Positions 49,110 to 57,975 are shown, counted from the first letter of the stretch. The stretch is DNA of 64,000 nt from Pseudohalocynthiibacter aestuariivivens (GCF_011040495.1 NZ_CP049037.1:496001-560000); one strand, 5' to 3'. The notes: generated by a model not told the origin, from the letters alone. Made by a program: numbers and translations.

Positions 49110-49475
49110 ATGTTCGGCATACCCGGAAAACAGGCGGTCAGCATGACCGACAAAGCCGCAAAGCAGATTGCAAAGCTGATGACCAAGGATGGTCATCAGG
49201 GGCTGCGCATCGGCGTCAAAAAGGGCGGCTGTGCAGGCATGGAATATACCATGGACTATGTGACCGAGGTGGACCCCCACGATGAAGTCGTGGAACAGGA
49301 CGGCGCGCGCATAATGATCGCACCGATGGCACAGATGTTCCTCTTTGGCACCGAGATTGACTATACTGTAAGCCTGCTGGAATCAGGCTTTCGCTTTAAC
49401 AATCCCAACGTGACAGAGGCCTGCGGCTGCGGCGAGTCGATCAAGTTCGACGAAACTCTCAGCCAAAAGGAATGA
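49110..49475 (+). CDS. sufA: SufA/IscA-type Fe-S carrier (HesB family)
   Basis: The 121-aa protein has the three conserved cysteines of A-type carriers: KKGGCAGMEY and EACGCGESI. It accepts Fe-S clusters from the Suf scaffold and passes them to apoproteins. The next gene overlaps its stop by 4 nt. Confidence 0.9.
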   Translation: MFGIPGKQAVSMTDKAAKQIAKLMTKDGHQGLRIGVKKGGCAGMEYTMDYVTEVDPHDEVVEQDGARIMIAPMAQMFLFGTEIDYTVSLLESGFRFNNPNVTEACGCGESIKFDETLSQKE

Positions 49476-49804
49476 GCGTCTCAAACGCAGACATTGCCTA
49501 TGCGCGCGACCTGTTCGCCCCTCTCGGAACGATCACCCACCGCAAGATGATGGGCGGGGCCACTTTTTATGCCAACGGCACGATCTTCGGGATCCTCGAC
49601 AGCGACAGCACCCTGTTCCTCAAGGCTGTCGACACTTTTGCGGATCGGCTGGGTGCGGCAGGCGCGCGCAAATTCAGCATGACACGCAAGGATGGCAAGA
49701 TCGCCACGATGGGGTATTGGACCATGCCCGATGACGCCCTTGACGATCCGAACCTAGCTTGCGATTGGGCAAGGCAGGCAATCGAAGCGCAGCAAAAGGG
49801 GTAG
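49472..49804 (+). CDS. TfoX/Sxy N-terminal-domain protein
   Basis: The 110-aa protein has the TfoX N-domain pattern (ARDLFAPLGTITHRKMMGGATFYANGTIFGIL; ATMGYWTMPDDAL). It lacks the C-terminal TfoX domain of the competence regulator, so a role in natural competence cannot be assumed. It overlaps the SufA-like gene by 4 nt and is 3 nt before tpiA. Confidence 0.82.
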   Translation: MSVSNADIAYARDLFAPLGTITHRKMMGGATFYANGTIFGILDSDSTLFLKAVDTFADRLGAAGARKFSMTRKDGKIATMGYWTMPDDALDDPNLACDWARQAIEAQQKG

Positions 49805-49807
49805 GCC

Positions 49808-50560
49808 ATGCGACGGAAACTTGCGGCAGGCAACTGGAAAATGCACGGGTTACTTGCTGATCTGTCCCAGATTTCGGCACTGAATGCTGACCATCCCGAT
49901 CCGGCTACAGATATTCTGATCTGCCCGCCAACGACGCTGATTGTACCCGCATGTGCGGCCAGCAATGGTGGGGCAGTGCAAATCGGTGCTCAGGACTGCC
50001 ACGCGCGTGCCTCGGGTGCGTTTACCGGCGATCTGTCCGCCGTCATGCTAAAGGACGCGGGCGCCACCGCCGTTATCGTCGGCCATTCAGAGCGCCGCGA
50101 TGCACATGAAGAAAGCAGCGAAGACGTGCGCGCCAAGTCCAAGGCAGCCCATGCTGCGGGCCTGACGGCCATCATCTGTCTGGGTGAAAGTCTGGCGCAG
50201 CGAGAGGCGGCCAACACACTCGACATCATCGCAGGCCAGCTGTCGATTTCCGTACCCGACACGGCCGTTGCCGCCAATACCGTGATCGCCTACGAGCCGT
50301 GCTGGGCCATCGGCAGCGGCCTGACCCCGACGCCGGCACAGATCGGCGAAGTGCATGATTTCATCCGTGCCCGTCTGACCACCCGCTTTGGCGAGGCTGA
50401 GGCGAACGGCATGCGTTTGCTCTATGGCGGATCGGTCAAACCCGGCAACGCGGCCGAGATTTTCGAGGTTTCCAACGTCGACGGGGCTTTGGTCGGTGGC
50501 GCGAGCCTAAAGGCAGAAGATTTCACACCCATTATCAACGCGTTGAAAGCCGCTTCTTAA
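49808..50560 (+). CDS. tpiA: Triosephosphate isomerase
   Basis: The 250-aa TIM-barrel enzyme has the phosphate-binding AAGNWKMHG, catalytic His in VGHSERR and catalytic Glu in AYEPCWAIGSG, and phosphate-binding LYGGSVKPGNAAEI and GALVGGASL. It interconverts dihydroxyacetone phosphate and glyceraldehyde 3-phosphate. It lies at the end of the sufA-tfoX-like-tpiA run. Confidence 0.96.
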   Translation: MRRKLAAGNWKMHGLLADLSQISALNADHPDPATDILICPPTTLIVPACAASNGGAVQIGAQDCHARASGAFTGDLSAVMLKDAGATAVIVGHSERRDAHEESSEDVRAKSKAAHAAGLTAIICLGESLAQREAANTLDIIAGQLSISVPDTAVAANTVIAYEPCWAIGSGLTPTPAQIGEVHDFIRARLTTRFGEAEANGMRLLYGGSVKPGNAAEIFEVSNVDGALVGGASLKAEDFTPIINALKAAS

Positions 50561-50576
50561 CAGCACCCGGCGGCCC

Positions 50577-50598
50577 GTAGGCCGGGCTTCAGCCCGGC
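50577..50598. repeat. REP-like palindromic repeat, copy 2
   Basis: GTAG followed by the perfect palindrome GCCGGGC-TTCA-GCCCGGC. It matches the element at 30208 with one mismatch in 22 bp. It lies between the convergent tpiA and AsnC-family genes and may act as a terminator-like hairpin. Confidence 0.65.
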
Positions 50599-50611
50599 AC
50601 CCCGCCACGCG

Positions 50612-51073
50612 TCACAACGGCAGCATTGTCGTCGACTTGATCTCTTCCATCGACAACAGTGCCGTCACGTTATGCACCTTCACCTCTGAAATCAGCGCCT
50701 GATAAAAGATGTCATAAGCCCGGGCATTGGCCACACGGACCTTCAGGATATAATCAATATCCCCGGCCAACCGATGCGCTTCCTGCACCTCTGGCCGATC
50801 TTGCAGCGCCTTCAGGAATAGCTTCTGCCAACCGGCATCATGTTCCGAAGTTCGGATCAGGACAAAAAAGCACGCCTCAAATCCCAACGCTTCTGCATCC
50901 AGCAGATAGGTCTGTTGCCGGATCACCCCACGTTCGCGCATTTTGCGAATCCGGTTCCACACGGGCGTCTTTGAACTGCCTACGGACCGCGCGATATCGT
51001 CCAGCGATTGCCCGCCATCGGATTGTAACTCAATGAGGATTTTTCGATCCAGATCGTCGATGCGGACAGACAT
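50612..51073 (-). CDS. Lrp/AsnC-family transcriptional regulator of the cys operon (predicted)
   Basis: The 153-aa protein has an N-terminal HTH (SLDDIARSVGSSKTPVWNRIRKMRERGVI) and a C-terminal RAM ligand domain (HRLAGDIDYILKVRVANARAYDIF). The start at 51073 (MSVRIDD) is preferred since AAAAGGA lies 7 nt upstream; a start at 51091 is possible. It is divergent from the sulfate assimilation genes and probably regulates them and itself. The ligand could be cysteine or a precursor. Confidence 0.88.
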   Translation of the reverse strand: MSVRIDDLDRKILIELQSDGGQSLDDIARSVGSSKTPVWNRIRKMRERGVIRQQTYLLDAEALGFEACFFVLIRTSEHDAGWQKLFLKALQDRPEVQEAHRLAGDIDYILKVRVANARAYDIFYQALISEVKVHNVTALLSMEEIKSTTMLPL

Positions 51074-51091
51074 TCCATTATCCTTTTCCAT

Positions 51092-51130
51092 TTGGAACGT
51101 TCCAGCATGTTTCGAGTCAACTTGGAACGT
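51092..51130. promoter_or_regulatory. Repeated TTGGAACGT sites in the AsnC/cys divergent promoter
   Basis: TGGAACGTTCCA at 51093-51104 is a perfect 12-bp palindrome. Its half TTGGAACGT recurs at 51122-51130, exactly 30 bp downstream, close to three helical turns. Lrp/AsnC octamers bind such phased sites. It lies between the regulator and the siroheme gene. Confidence 0.6.
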
Positions 51131-51220
51131 ATGTCCTTATTGATCCGCACATCTGGCGCATAAATGGAAATATTTTCTATATTGAGGCAAGTCAACCAAA
51201 GAGCAGGCATGCCGCACATG

Positions 51221-52204
51221 AAACATTTTCCCATCTTCCTGGCGCTAAAAGGACGCCGGATCGTTCTGTCGGGCGGCGGTGATGCCGCACTTGCCAAATT
51301 GCGGCTGCTGATGAAGACCCAAGCACGTCTGATCGTCCACGCCTCGACCCCGGCCGAGGAAATCGTGGCATGGGCCGACACGGGAGCGCTTGATCTGCTG
51401 CGCCGCCCCGTTGCACCCGGCGATCTGCGCGGTGCCGCGCTGTTTTACGCCGCTGACGAGGATGCAGCCGAGGACGCGCGCACCACTGCGATCGCCCGCG
51501 ATGAAAATGTGCTGAGCAACATCGTGGATAACCTCCATGACAGCCAGTTCATCACCCCCGCCATCGTCGACCGTGATCCGGTGACCATTGCAATCGGGAC
51601 AGAAGGCACCGCACCGGTGCTGGCCCGCGCGATCAAGGCGGATCTGGAAACCCGTCTGCCGTCGTCGCTGGGGCCGCTGGCGCGCGCGGCCAGCGCCTTT
51701 CGTCGGATGGCCGAGGCGCTCCCGATGGGCCGTGCGCGGCGCAGCTTTTGGTCGGAATTCTTCTTTGCCACAGGTCCCGATGCGCTGGATCGTGACGCCG
51801 GTGCTGATCTGCGCGGCGTGCTGCGCGCGCAACTGGCCACACATCTGGACGCCAAGCCCGGCATGGGCCGTGTGAGCTTTGCCATCGTGGCTGCCGCCGA
51901 TCCTGAATTGCTGCCGCTGAAAACCCGCAACATCCTGCACGAGGCCGATCTGGTCCTGCATAGCGCGGGTGTCTCGCCTCAGATCCTTGATCTGGCACGG
52001 CGCGAGGCCACATTCGGCGCCCTGCCCCGCAGCGCCCGACCGCTGATCGACGCGGCCACCGCTGGCCGCCATGTCATCTGCCTGATGCCTGCCGCACCCG
52101 ACGCCCGCATGATCGCGGCCTGTCGCAGTGCCGGGATCGCCGCCTTGGCCATCCCCGGCATTGCCCCTCTACCCAATCTCACACCGTTGCAGGAGACTGC
52201 CTGA
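51221..52204 (+). CDS. Siroheme synthase N-domain protein (precorrin-2 dehydrogenase/ferrochelatase) with partial methyltransferase-like tail
   Basis: The 327-aa protein has the CysG N-terminal Rossmann part (FLALKGRRIVLSGGGDAALAKLRLL; VDNLHDSQFITPAIVDRDPVTIAIGTEGTAP) and the helical middle region. The last 100 residues resemble only the start of a uroporphyrinogen methyltransferase (ADPELLPLKTRNILHEADLVL, VSPQILDLARREA). It probably makes siroheme for the sulfite reductase below. Starts at 51209 and 51221 are both possible; the latter fits homologues. Confidence 0.82.
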   Translation, partial: KHFPIFLALKGRRIVLSGGGDAALAKLRLLMKTQARLIVHASTPAEEIVAWADTGALDLLRRPVAPGDLRGAALFYAADEDAAEDARTTAIARDENVLSNIVDNLHDSQFITPAIVDRDPVTIAIGTEGTAPVLARAIKADLETRLPSSLGPLARAASAFRRMAEALPMGRARRSFWSEFFFATGPDALDRDAGADLRGVLRAQLATHLDAKPGMGRVSFAIVAAADPELLPLKTRNILHEADLVLHSAGVSPQILDLARREATFGALPRSARPLIDAATAGRHVICLMPAAPDARMIAACRSAGIAALAIPGIAPLPNLTPLQETA

Positions 52205-52515
52205 TGCCCCGCGAATTCACCCCTAAAGTCATCACCGCCAACGCGCTTGTTCAGGGCGACGTCGTCTACTTCACCGCTCAGGACACGTGGACACGAGATC
52301 TTCGCCATGCCGATGTCCTGACCGACGAGGCCGACGCCGATCTGCGCCTGCTGTCCGCGCAGGCCCGTACTGGCGAAGTGGTCGGCGTCTATCTGGCAGA
52401 TATGAAGCCCGGCACAGATGGCCCGGAACCGGTGCATTTCCGCGAGGAATTTCGCCGCACTGGCCCATCCAACCATTTCCACGGCAAACAAGCTGACATC
52501 GCGTCCCGGACCTGA
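52204..52515 (+). CDS. DUF2849 protein
   Basis: The 103-aa protein contains FTPKVITANALVQGDVVYF, the start of DUF2849, a small family typically encoded beside the sulfite reductase. Function is not known; the position suggests a role in sulfite reductase assembly or electron supply. It overlaps the siroheme gene stop by 1 nt. Confidence 0.82.
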   Translation: MPREFTPKVITANALVQGDVVYFTAQDTWTRDLRHADVLTDEADADLRLLSAQARTGEVVGVYLADMKPGTDGPEPVHFREEFRRTGPSNHFHGKQADIASRT

Positions 52516-52555
52516 TCCGTCCCCGCGCGCCAAGACTGCCTTCAGGAGACATCTG

Positions 52556-54226
52556 ATGTATACCTATTCCGAATTTGATTCCGCCTTTGTCGCGGCCCGC
52601 AACAGCCAGTTCCGCGCTCAGGTGGCACGCCGCATCGACGGTTCGCTGACCGAGGATGAGTTCAAACCGCTGCGCCTGATGAACGGGCTGTACCTGCAAC
52701 TGCACGCCTACATGCTGCGCGTGGCGATCCCCTACGGCACGCTGAACAGCCGCCAAATGCGCAAACTGGCCGATATCGCCGAGCGATGGGACAAGGGCTA
52801 CGGCCATTTCACCACCCGGCAGAACATCCAGTATAACTGGCCTAACCTCGCCGATGTACCCGATATGCTGGATGCGCTGGCCGAAGTGCAGATGCACGCG
52901 ATCCAGACCAGCGGCAACACCATCCGCAACGTGACCGCCGATCATTTTGCCGGCGCCGCTGCTGACGAGGTGGCCGATCCGCGCCCCGTGGCCGAGCTAA
53001 TCCGCCAATGGTCCACCGACCACCCCGAATTTCAGTTTCTGCCGCGCAAGTTCAAAGTCGGTGTCACCGGCAGCCCCAATGACCGCGCCGTAACAGCAGC
53101 GCATGATATCGGCTTGCGCATTATCGAGCGCGACGGTGAAATCGGCTATCAGGTCATCGTCGGTGGCGGCCTTGGTCGCACCCCGATGATCGGCAAGGTG
53201 CTGGCCGATTTCCTGCCAGAGTCCGATCTGCTGCCCTATATCGAGGCCGTCGTCAGCGTCTGGAACCTGCTGGGCCGTCGTGACAATAAGTTCAAATCGC
53301 GGATCAAGATCACCGTACACGAACACGGGATCGAAAATATCCGCGCTCGCGTGGCCGAGCGGTTTGCGATCATCAAACCCTGCTTTGCAGGTATTGACCA
53401 GGAAATGCTGGCGGCGATCCGCGCCGACTTTGCGCCACCTGCGTTTCTCAACGCATCGGACGAACCGTACCACCATGCGCGCCAGCACGATCCGATCTTT
53501 CGCTCTTGGGCAGACACCAACCTGTCAGAGCACCGTGCGCCGGGCTATGCGGTCGTCTCGATCTCGCTCAAGGCGCATGGAAAAACGCCCGGTGACGCCT
53601 CTGCCCGCCAGATGCGCCTGATGGCGGCACTGGCCGAACGTTACGGCCATGACGAACTGCGCATTTCACACGAGCAGAACGTGATCCTGCCGCATGTTCA
53701 CAAATCTCATATTCCCAGTGTGTTCGCTGCTTTGCGGGCTGAAGGGTTAGGGACGGCCAATATCGGGCTGATCAGCGATATCATCGCCTGCCCCGGCATG
53801 GATTATTGCGCGCTGGCAACCGCCCGCTCGATCCCCATTGCTCAGGAAATTGCGACCCGCTTCGACGAGCTGAAGCTGGAGCATGAAATCGGCGAGATGA
53901 AGATCAAGATATCAGGCTGCATCAATGCCTGCGGCCATCACCATGTCGGCCATATCGGCATCCTCGGCCTCGATCGCGCGGGCGTGGAAAGCTATCAGAT
54001 CACGCTGGGCGGCGACCACCGGGCCGATGCGCGTCTGGGTGATCGCACTGGTCCGGGATTCTCGGCCGATGATATCGTTCCGGCCATTGAGCGGATCGTG
54101 TACGCCTATCTGGACCTGCGCACCGGCCCCGAAGAGACATTTCTCGCCGCCTATCAGCGGGTGGGTCTGGCTCCGTTCAAGGCGGCCCTCTACCAAACCG
54201 AGGCCCAAGCCTATGCCGCAGAATGA
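52556..54226 (+). CDS. cysI: Sulfite reductase, hemoprotein subunit (ferredoxin/NADPH type)
   Basis: The 556-aa protein has two ferredoxin-like/siroheme halves. The Fe-S/siroheme Cys pairs lie in IIACPGMDYCALA (C-x5-C) and GCINACGHHHVGHIG (C-x3-C). It reduces sulfite to sulfide with six electrons. GGAG precedes the ATG at 52556; the open frame upstream to 52418 overlaps the DUF2849 gene. The ferredoxin-NADP reductase gene downstream may supply electrons. Confidence 0.93.
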   Translation: MYTYSEFDSAFVAARNSQFRAQVARRIDGSLTEDEFKPLRLMNGLYLQLHAYMLRVAIPYGTLNSRQMRKLADIAERWDKGYGHFTTRQNIQYNWPNLADVPDMLDALAEVQMHAIQTSGNTIRNVTADHFAGAAADEVADPRPVAELIRQWSTDHPEFQFLPRKFKVGVTGSPNDRAVTAAHDIGLRIIERDGEIGYQVIVGGGLGRTPMIGKVLADFLPESDLLPYIEAVVSVWNLLGRRDNKFKSRIKITVHEHGIENIRARVAERFAIIKPCFAGIDQEMLAAIRADFAPPAFLNASDEPYHHARQHDPIFRSWADTNLSEHRAPGYAVVSISLKAHGKTPGDASARQMRLMAALAERYGHDELRISHEQNVILPHVHKSHIPSVFAALRAEGLGTANIGLISDIIACPGMDYCALATARSIPIAQEIATRFDELKLEHEIGEMKIKISGCINACGHHHVGHIGILGLDRAGVESYQITLGGDHRADARLGDRTGPGFSADDIVPAIERIVYAYLDLRTGPEETFLAAYQRVGLAPFKAALYQTEAQAYAAE

Positions 54227-54947
54227 TCTGGGCAGGCGGGTTGCGTCGCTGAATGACTGGTATCGGCTGAACGCAGCCCATACCGTCCTGCAACATGCGC
54301 TGAACACCCCCGACAGCGGGCAATTGGCGCTGGTGTCCAGCTTTGGTGCCGAATCGGTCGTGCTGTTGCATATGGTCTCGGTGATCCGGCGCAGCACGCC
54401 GGTGATCTTTCTCGATACCGAGCTGCTCTTTACCGAAACGCTGGTTTACCAGCAGGAACTGGCCGAACGGCTGGGCCTGACGGATATCCGCATCATTCGC
54501 GCCGACACGCTGGAGGCGACAAACGAGGACCCGGACAAGACACTCCATCTACGCGACACCGATGCCTGCTGCGCTCTGCGCAAAACGCGCCCGCTGGAGC
54601 GCGCCTTGCAAGGGTTCGATGGCTGGATAACCGGGCGCAAACGCTATCAGGGTGGTGCGCGCACCGAGATGGACTTCTTCGAGACTGAGGATGCAACCGG
54701 GCGGATGAAAGTGAATCCGCTGGCACATTGGACGCCCGACGACGTGCGCACCTACATGGAAGAAAACCGCCTGCCACGTCATCCGCTGGTGGCGCGCGGC
54801 TATCCGTCGATCGGCTGCATGCCCTGCACCTCGCCCGTGAAACCGGGTGAAGATCCGCGCGCAGGTCGCTGGCGTGGCGAAGAAAAATCAGAATGCGGTA
54901 TTCATATCGTGAATGGCAAGATTGTAAGACAAGGAGTGACCGCATGA
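54213..54947 (+). CDS. cysH: Adenylyl-sulfate (APS) reductase, assimilatory, 4Fe-4S type
   Basis: The 244-aa protein has the PAPS/APS reductase fold (SSFGAESVVLLHMV; DTELLFTETLVYQQEL) and the CC and CxxC pairs of the Fe-S APS reductases: DACCALRKTRPL and IGCMPCTSP. The catalytic C-terminal ECGIH is present. It makes sulfite from APS, so no cysC product is required. Its start overlaps the cysI stop by 14 nt. Confidence 0.92.
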   Translation: MPQNDLGRRVASLNDWYRLNAAHTVLQHALNTPDSGQLALVSSFGAESVVLLHMVSVIRRSTPVIFLDTELLFTETLVYQQELAERLGLTDIRIIRADTLEATNEDPDKTLHLRDTDACCALRKTRPLERALQGFDGWITGRKRYQGGARTEMDFFETEDATGRMKVNPLAHWTPDDVRTYMEENRLPRHPLVARGYPSIGCMPCTSPVKPGEDPRAGRWRGEEKSECGIHIVNGKIVRQGVTA

Positions 54948-55351
54948 GCGTGATCGTCACGGATAACGGCTTCGCCCCCGACGGCTGGAACGAAGCATTC
55001 ACGCCGCTGGAAGAGGCCAGCAATGAGACGGACGTGCTGGATGTGCCCGCGGATGCCGATCTGGATGCCGTCGTAGGAAAAATCCCCAGCCTGCGCATGG
55101 TGCGCGTGGATTTCCCCAACTCGGCGGATGGGCGCGGCTTTACCATCGCGCGGCAGTTGCGCTTGCACGGCTATACAGGCCGTCTGCGCGCGCGGGGGCA
55201 TGTGATCGCGGATCAATACGCCATGGCCCGCCGATCCGGCTTTGACGAGGTCGAGATCGACACAAGCCTCGCTGCACGTCAACCCGAGGAGCAGTGGCTG
55301 TTTCGGGCCAACTGGCAGGCAAATGATTATCAGGCACGGGTGCGCGGTTAA
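54944..55351 (+). CDS. DUF934 protein linked to sulfite reduction
   Basis: The 135-aa protein contains the DUF934 core (RMVRVDFPNSADGRGFTIARQLRLHGYTGRLRARGHVIADQYAMARRSGFDEVEID). The family is found with cysI/cysH and is presumed to help sulfite reduction; its activity is not established. ATGA overlaps the cysH stop. Confidence 0.85.
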   Translation: MSVIVTDNGFAPDGWNEAFTPLEEASNETDVLDVPADADLDAVVGKIPSLRMVRVDFPNSADGRGFTIARQLRLHGYTGRLRARGHVIADQYAMARRSGFDEVEIDTSLAARQPEEQWLFRANWQANDYQARVRG

Positions 55352-55420
55352 GCCCCCCTTTTCCTGATCCCAATCAACGCATAGTAAGAGGGGCCAGCCG
55401 AGCCGCTGGTCAATGGACCC

Positions 55421-56272
55421 ATGAACGAGATTTTGCCTGTGAACGATGCTGCGCCCACCCGTGCCGTCCCGACCCTGCCCGACGCCCAGACTGTTACCCA
55501 AGTCAAACATTGGACCGATCGGCTGTTTTCCTTTCGCGTGACGCGCCCCACGACACTACGGTTCCGCTCGGGTGAATTCGTGATGATCGGCCTGATGGGG
55601 GATCCTCATCCGGAGACAGGCAAGCAAAAACCACTGTTGCGCGCCTACTCCATCGCATCCCCCAGCTGGGATGACGAACTGGAATTCTATTCGATCAAGG
55701 TTCAGGACGGCCCGCTGACCAGCCGCCTGCAACATATCCAGCCGGGCGACCAGATCATCCTGCGCCCGAAACCCGTCGGCACGCTGGTGCATGACGCGTT
55801 GCTGCCCGGCAAACGGCTGTGGCTCTTTGCCACCGGCACCGGCTTTGCCCCGTTTGCGTCGCTTTTGCGCGACCCTCAGACATATACGGACTATGACGAG
55901 GTGATCATCACCCATACCTGCCGCGAGGCAGGCGAGCTGACATATGGCGCGGAATTGATCGATAGCATCCGCAACGATGAAATGCTGGCCGAACTGATTG
56001 GCGCGGGTTTCGCCGACAAACTGCGCTATTACCCCACCACCACCCGAGAGCCGAGCACCAAGATGGGCCGCATTACAGACCTGATGCGCTCTGGCGACGT
56101 ATTTCAGGAATTGGGCGTGCCACCGCTCTGCCCTGAGACTGATCGCGCGATGATTTGCGGCAATCTCGCCTTTAATCTTGAACTAAAAGAGCTTCTCGAA
56201 GGGTATGGGCTGGAGGAAGGCGCGAACTCGAAACCCGCACATTACGTTGTGGAAAAAGCGTTTCTGGATTGA
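55421..56272 (+). CDS. fpr: Ferredoxin-NADP(+) reductase
   Basis: The 283-aa protein has the FAD-binding RAYSIASPSWDDELEFYSI and the NADP region FATGTGFAPFASLLRDPQ. The C-terminal LEGYGLEEGANSKPAHYVVEKAF is typical of the alphaproteobacterial Fpr. It would reduce ferredoxin or flavodoxin for sulfite reduction. It is 69 nt after the DUF934 gene and is followed by a terminator. Confidence 0.93.
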   Translation: MNEILPVNDAAPTRAVPTLPDAQTVTQVKHWTDRLFSFRVTRPTTLRFRSGEFVMIGLMGDPHPETGKQKPLLRAYSIASPSWDDELEFYSIKVQDGPLTSRLQHIQPGDQIILRPKPVGTLVHDALLPGKRLWLFATGTGFAPFASLLRDPQTYTDYDEVIITHTCREAGELTYGAELIDSIRNDEMLAELIGAGFADKLRYYPTTTREPSTKMGRITDLMRSGDVFQELGVPPLCPETDRAMICGNLAFNLELKELLEGYGLEEGANSKPAHYVVEKAFLD

Positions 56273-56319
56273 CCCGACGGCCGGTCTATCCCGGCCAGCT
56301 ACCGCAGACACATGACCAT

Positions 56320-56356
56320 AAAAAAGCCCGCCTCGGTGATCCGGGGCGGGCTTTTC
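56320..56356. terminator. Bidirectional terminator between fpr and the low-complexity gene
   Basis: AAGCCCGCC / GGCGGGCTT form the outer stem, with an inner CGG/CCG pairing. A's precede and T's follow (AAAAAA and TTTT), so it can serve both convergent genes. Confidence 0.87.
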
Positions 56357-56375
56357 CATAGCTTGATTATCGTAA

Positions 56376-57197
56376 TCAGAGGCCGAGACGCTCACGCAGC
56401 TGGCTCAGGACCTGCTTCAACACTTCAGGATTGTCGCGGGCCTGCTCCAACGCTGTTTTGGTGGCCATGCGCACACCTATGTTCAGGTCGGAATTGTCCA
56501 CATATTCGACCACTTTGTCATAATCGAACCCATCCACAGTCAGCAAATCGGCAATGTCGTTACCCGCTGCGTCGGTTGCAGCTTCCGCCGCGTCTCCTGT
56601 GGCCTCCGCTGCTTCGGTTGCCTCAGTCGCAGTATCCACTGCTGCGTCAGACGCCGACTCGGCCGCTTCGGTTGCCGTGTCCGTCGCGGCATCGGTTGCC
56701 GCCTCGGTGGCCTCTTCTGTTGCTTCGGCTGCCTCTGTCGCAGTGTCCGCTGCGGCGTCAGACGCCGACTCGGTGGCTTCTTCGGCTGTCTCTGTGGCGG
56801 ATTCCGCGTTTTCGGTCAGGTCATTCATCGCATCAGCCAGATCCTGCGCCGCATCATTCACTGCGTCGTTGGCATCGGATGCGATCTCGTCAGCCATAGA
56901 ATTGGCTTCATCCGCCATCTCTTCAACTGCATCAGTCGCTTCTTCTGCGGCCTCTTCGACCTGTTCTTCGGCGGTTGTCTCTTCGACGGGCTCGACAACT
57001 TCTTCGGCAGGTTCTGCTTCTTCTATGGCCACTTCCTCGGCAGGTTCTTCCGGCTCGGCGGCCACTTCGACCTCGGCGGGCGCTTCGATCGGCTCTTCGG
57101 TCGTGCTGACCATCTCAGTTGGCGACTTGCCCGTCATCAGGAAATACCCGCCGACCAGTACAACCGCAGCAACAATAATCCACAGCAGATTTTTCAT
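56376..57197 (-). CDS. Membrane-anchored low-complexity Ala/Thr/Glu-rich protein
   Basis: The 273-aa protein has an N-terminal membrane anchor (LLWIIVAAVVLVGGYFLM, residues about 4-22). A roughly 190-residue acidic helical stretch built from short ATEAAE/SASDAA-like repeats follows, then a 45-residue C-terminal domain (LLTVDGFDYDKVVEYVDNS; RDNPEVLKQVLSQLRERLGL). The repeat section looks like a long extended or coiled-coil tether. The family is not recognised; a spacer that presents the C-terminal domain away from the membrane is inference. Confidence 0.75.
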   Translation of the reverse strand: MKNLLWIIVAAVVLVGGYFLMTGKSPTEMVSTTEEPIEAPAEVEVAAEPEEPAEEVAIEEAEPAEEVVEPVEETTAEEQVEEAAEEATDAVEEMADEANSMADEIASDANDAVNDAAQDLADAMNDLTENAESATETAEEATESASDAAADTATEAAEATEEATEAATDAATDTATEAAESASDAAVDTATEATEAAEATGDAAEAATDAAGNDIADLLTVDGFDYDKVVEYVDNSDLNIGVRMATKTALEQARDNPEVLKQVLSQLRERLGL

Positions 57198-57406
57198 TGA
57201 ATTAGTCCCCTTTGTTCGTTCGGCCTCATGCTAGATAGGAGGCCCTTCATTATTGTCAGATCAAATGCCGTCCCTCCTGCCAAGACACAAGGGGGAATAT
57301 CCGCCCGATCGGCTCAGATCAGCCTATTTTGCGGCTTGAAACGCGGGGTTGGCACAGTTAGCTTGCCCACTCAGTCGACCTTGCAAATCATCGAAGGATA
57401 AATACC

Positions 57407-57952
57407 ATAGCCCGCAGACCCCACAATGCGCCGCCAACGCGCGACACAGGCCCCCGTGTTAACGAGCGCATCAAAGACGATGAAATCCGCCTGATTGGCG
57501 CCGACGGCGAAAACGTCGGTGTTGTAACCGGCCGCCGCGGTCTGGAAATGGCCGAAGAGGCCGGACTGGACCTCGTCGAAATCTCGCCCAACGCGAGCCC
57601 GCCGGTCTGCAAGATTATGGACTTCGGCAAATACAAATACGAAACCCAAAAGCGCGAAGCCGAAGCCCGCAAGAAACAGAAGATCATTGAGGTGAAAGAG
57701 GTCAAGTTCCGGCCCAACACCGATACCCATGATTATGACGTGAAGATGCGCAACGTCTTCAAGTTTCTCGAGAATGGCGACAAGGTAAAGATTACCCTGC
57801 GGTTTCGCGGTCGCGAAATGGCGCACCAGGATCTGGGCCGCAACCTGCTAGAGCGTGTGGCCGCCGATGTCGACGGCGTCGGCAAAGTCGAAAACATGCC
57901 CAAGATGGAAGGCCGCCAGATGATCATGATCATTGGCCCGACTGCACGCTAG
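57407..57952 (+). CDS. infC: Translation initiation factor IF-3, started at an ATA codon
   Basis: The 181-aa frame begins with ATA GCC CGC AGA (first residues [22 protein letters not shown], the standard IF-3 N-terminus). AAGGA lies 8 nt before it, and no in-frame ATG, GTG or TTG is present between the upstream stop at 57359 and Met48. The IF-3 core is intact ([42 protein letters not shown]). A rare start codon is the classical device by which IF-3 limits its own synthesis. It is followed by a terminator. Confidence 0.93.
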   Translation: MARRPHNAPPTRDTGPRVNERIKDDEIRLIGADGENVGVVTGRRGLEMAEEAGLDLVEISPNASPPVCKIMDFGKYKYETQKREAEARKKQKIIEVKEVKFRPNTDTHDYDVKMRNVFKFLENGDKVKITLRFRGREMAHQDLGRNLLERVAADVDGVGKVENMPKMEGRQMIMIIGPTAR

Positions 57953-57975
57953 CACTTGTCATCTGATTAGTTTTC

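Noticed and set aside
56554..57234. Plus-strand Ser/Ala-rich frame opposite the low-complexity gene
   Set aside because: It is produced by the repeated codons of the real minus-strand gene; it has no start signal or separate domain.
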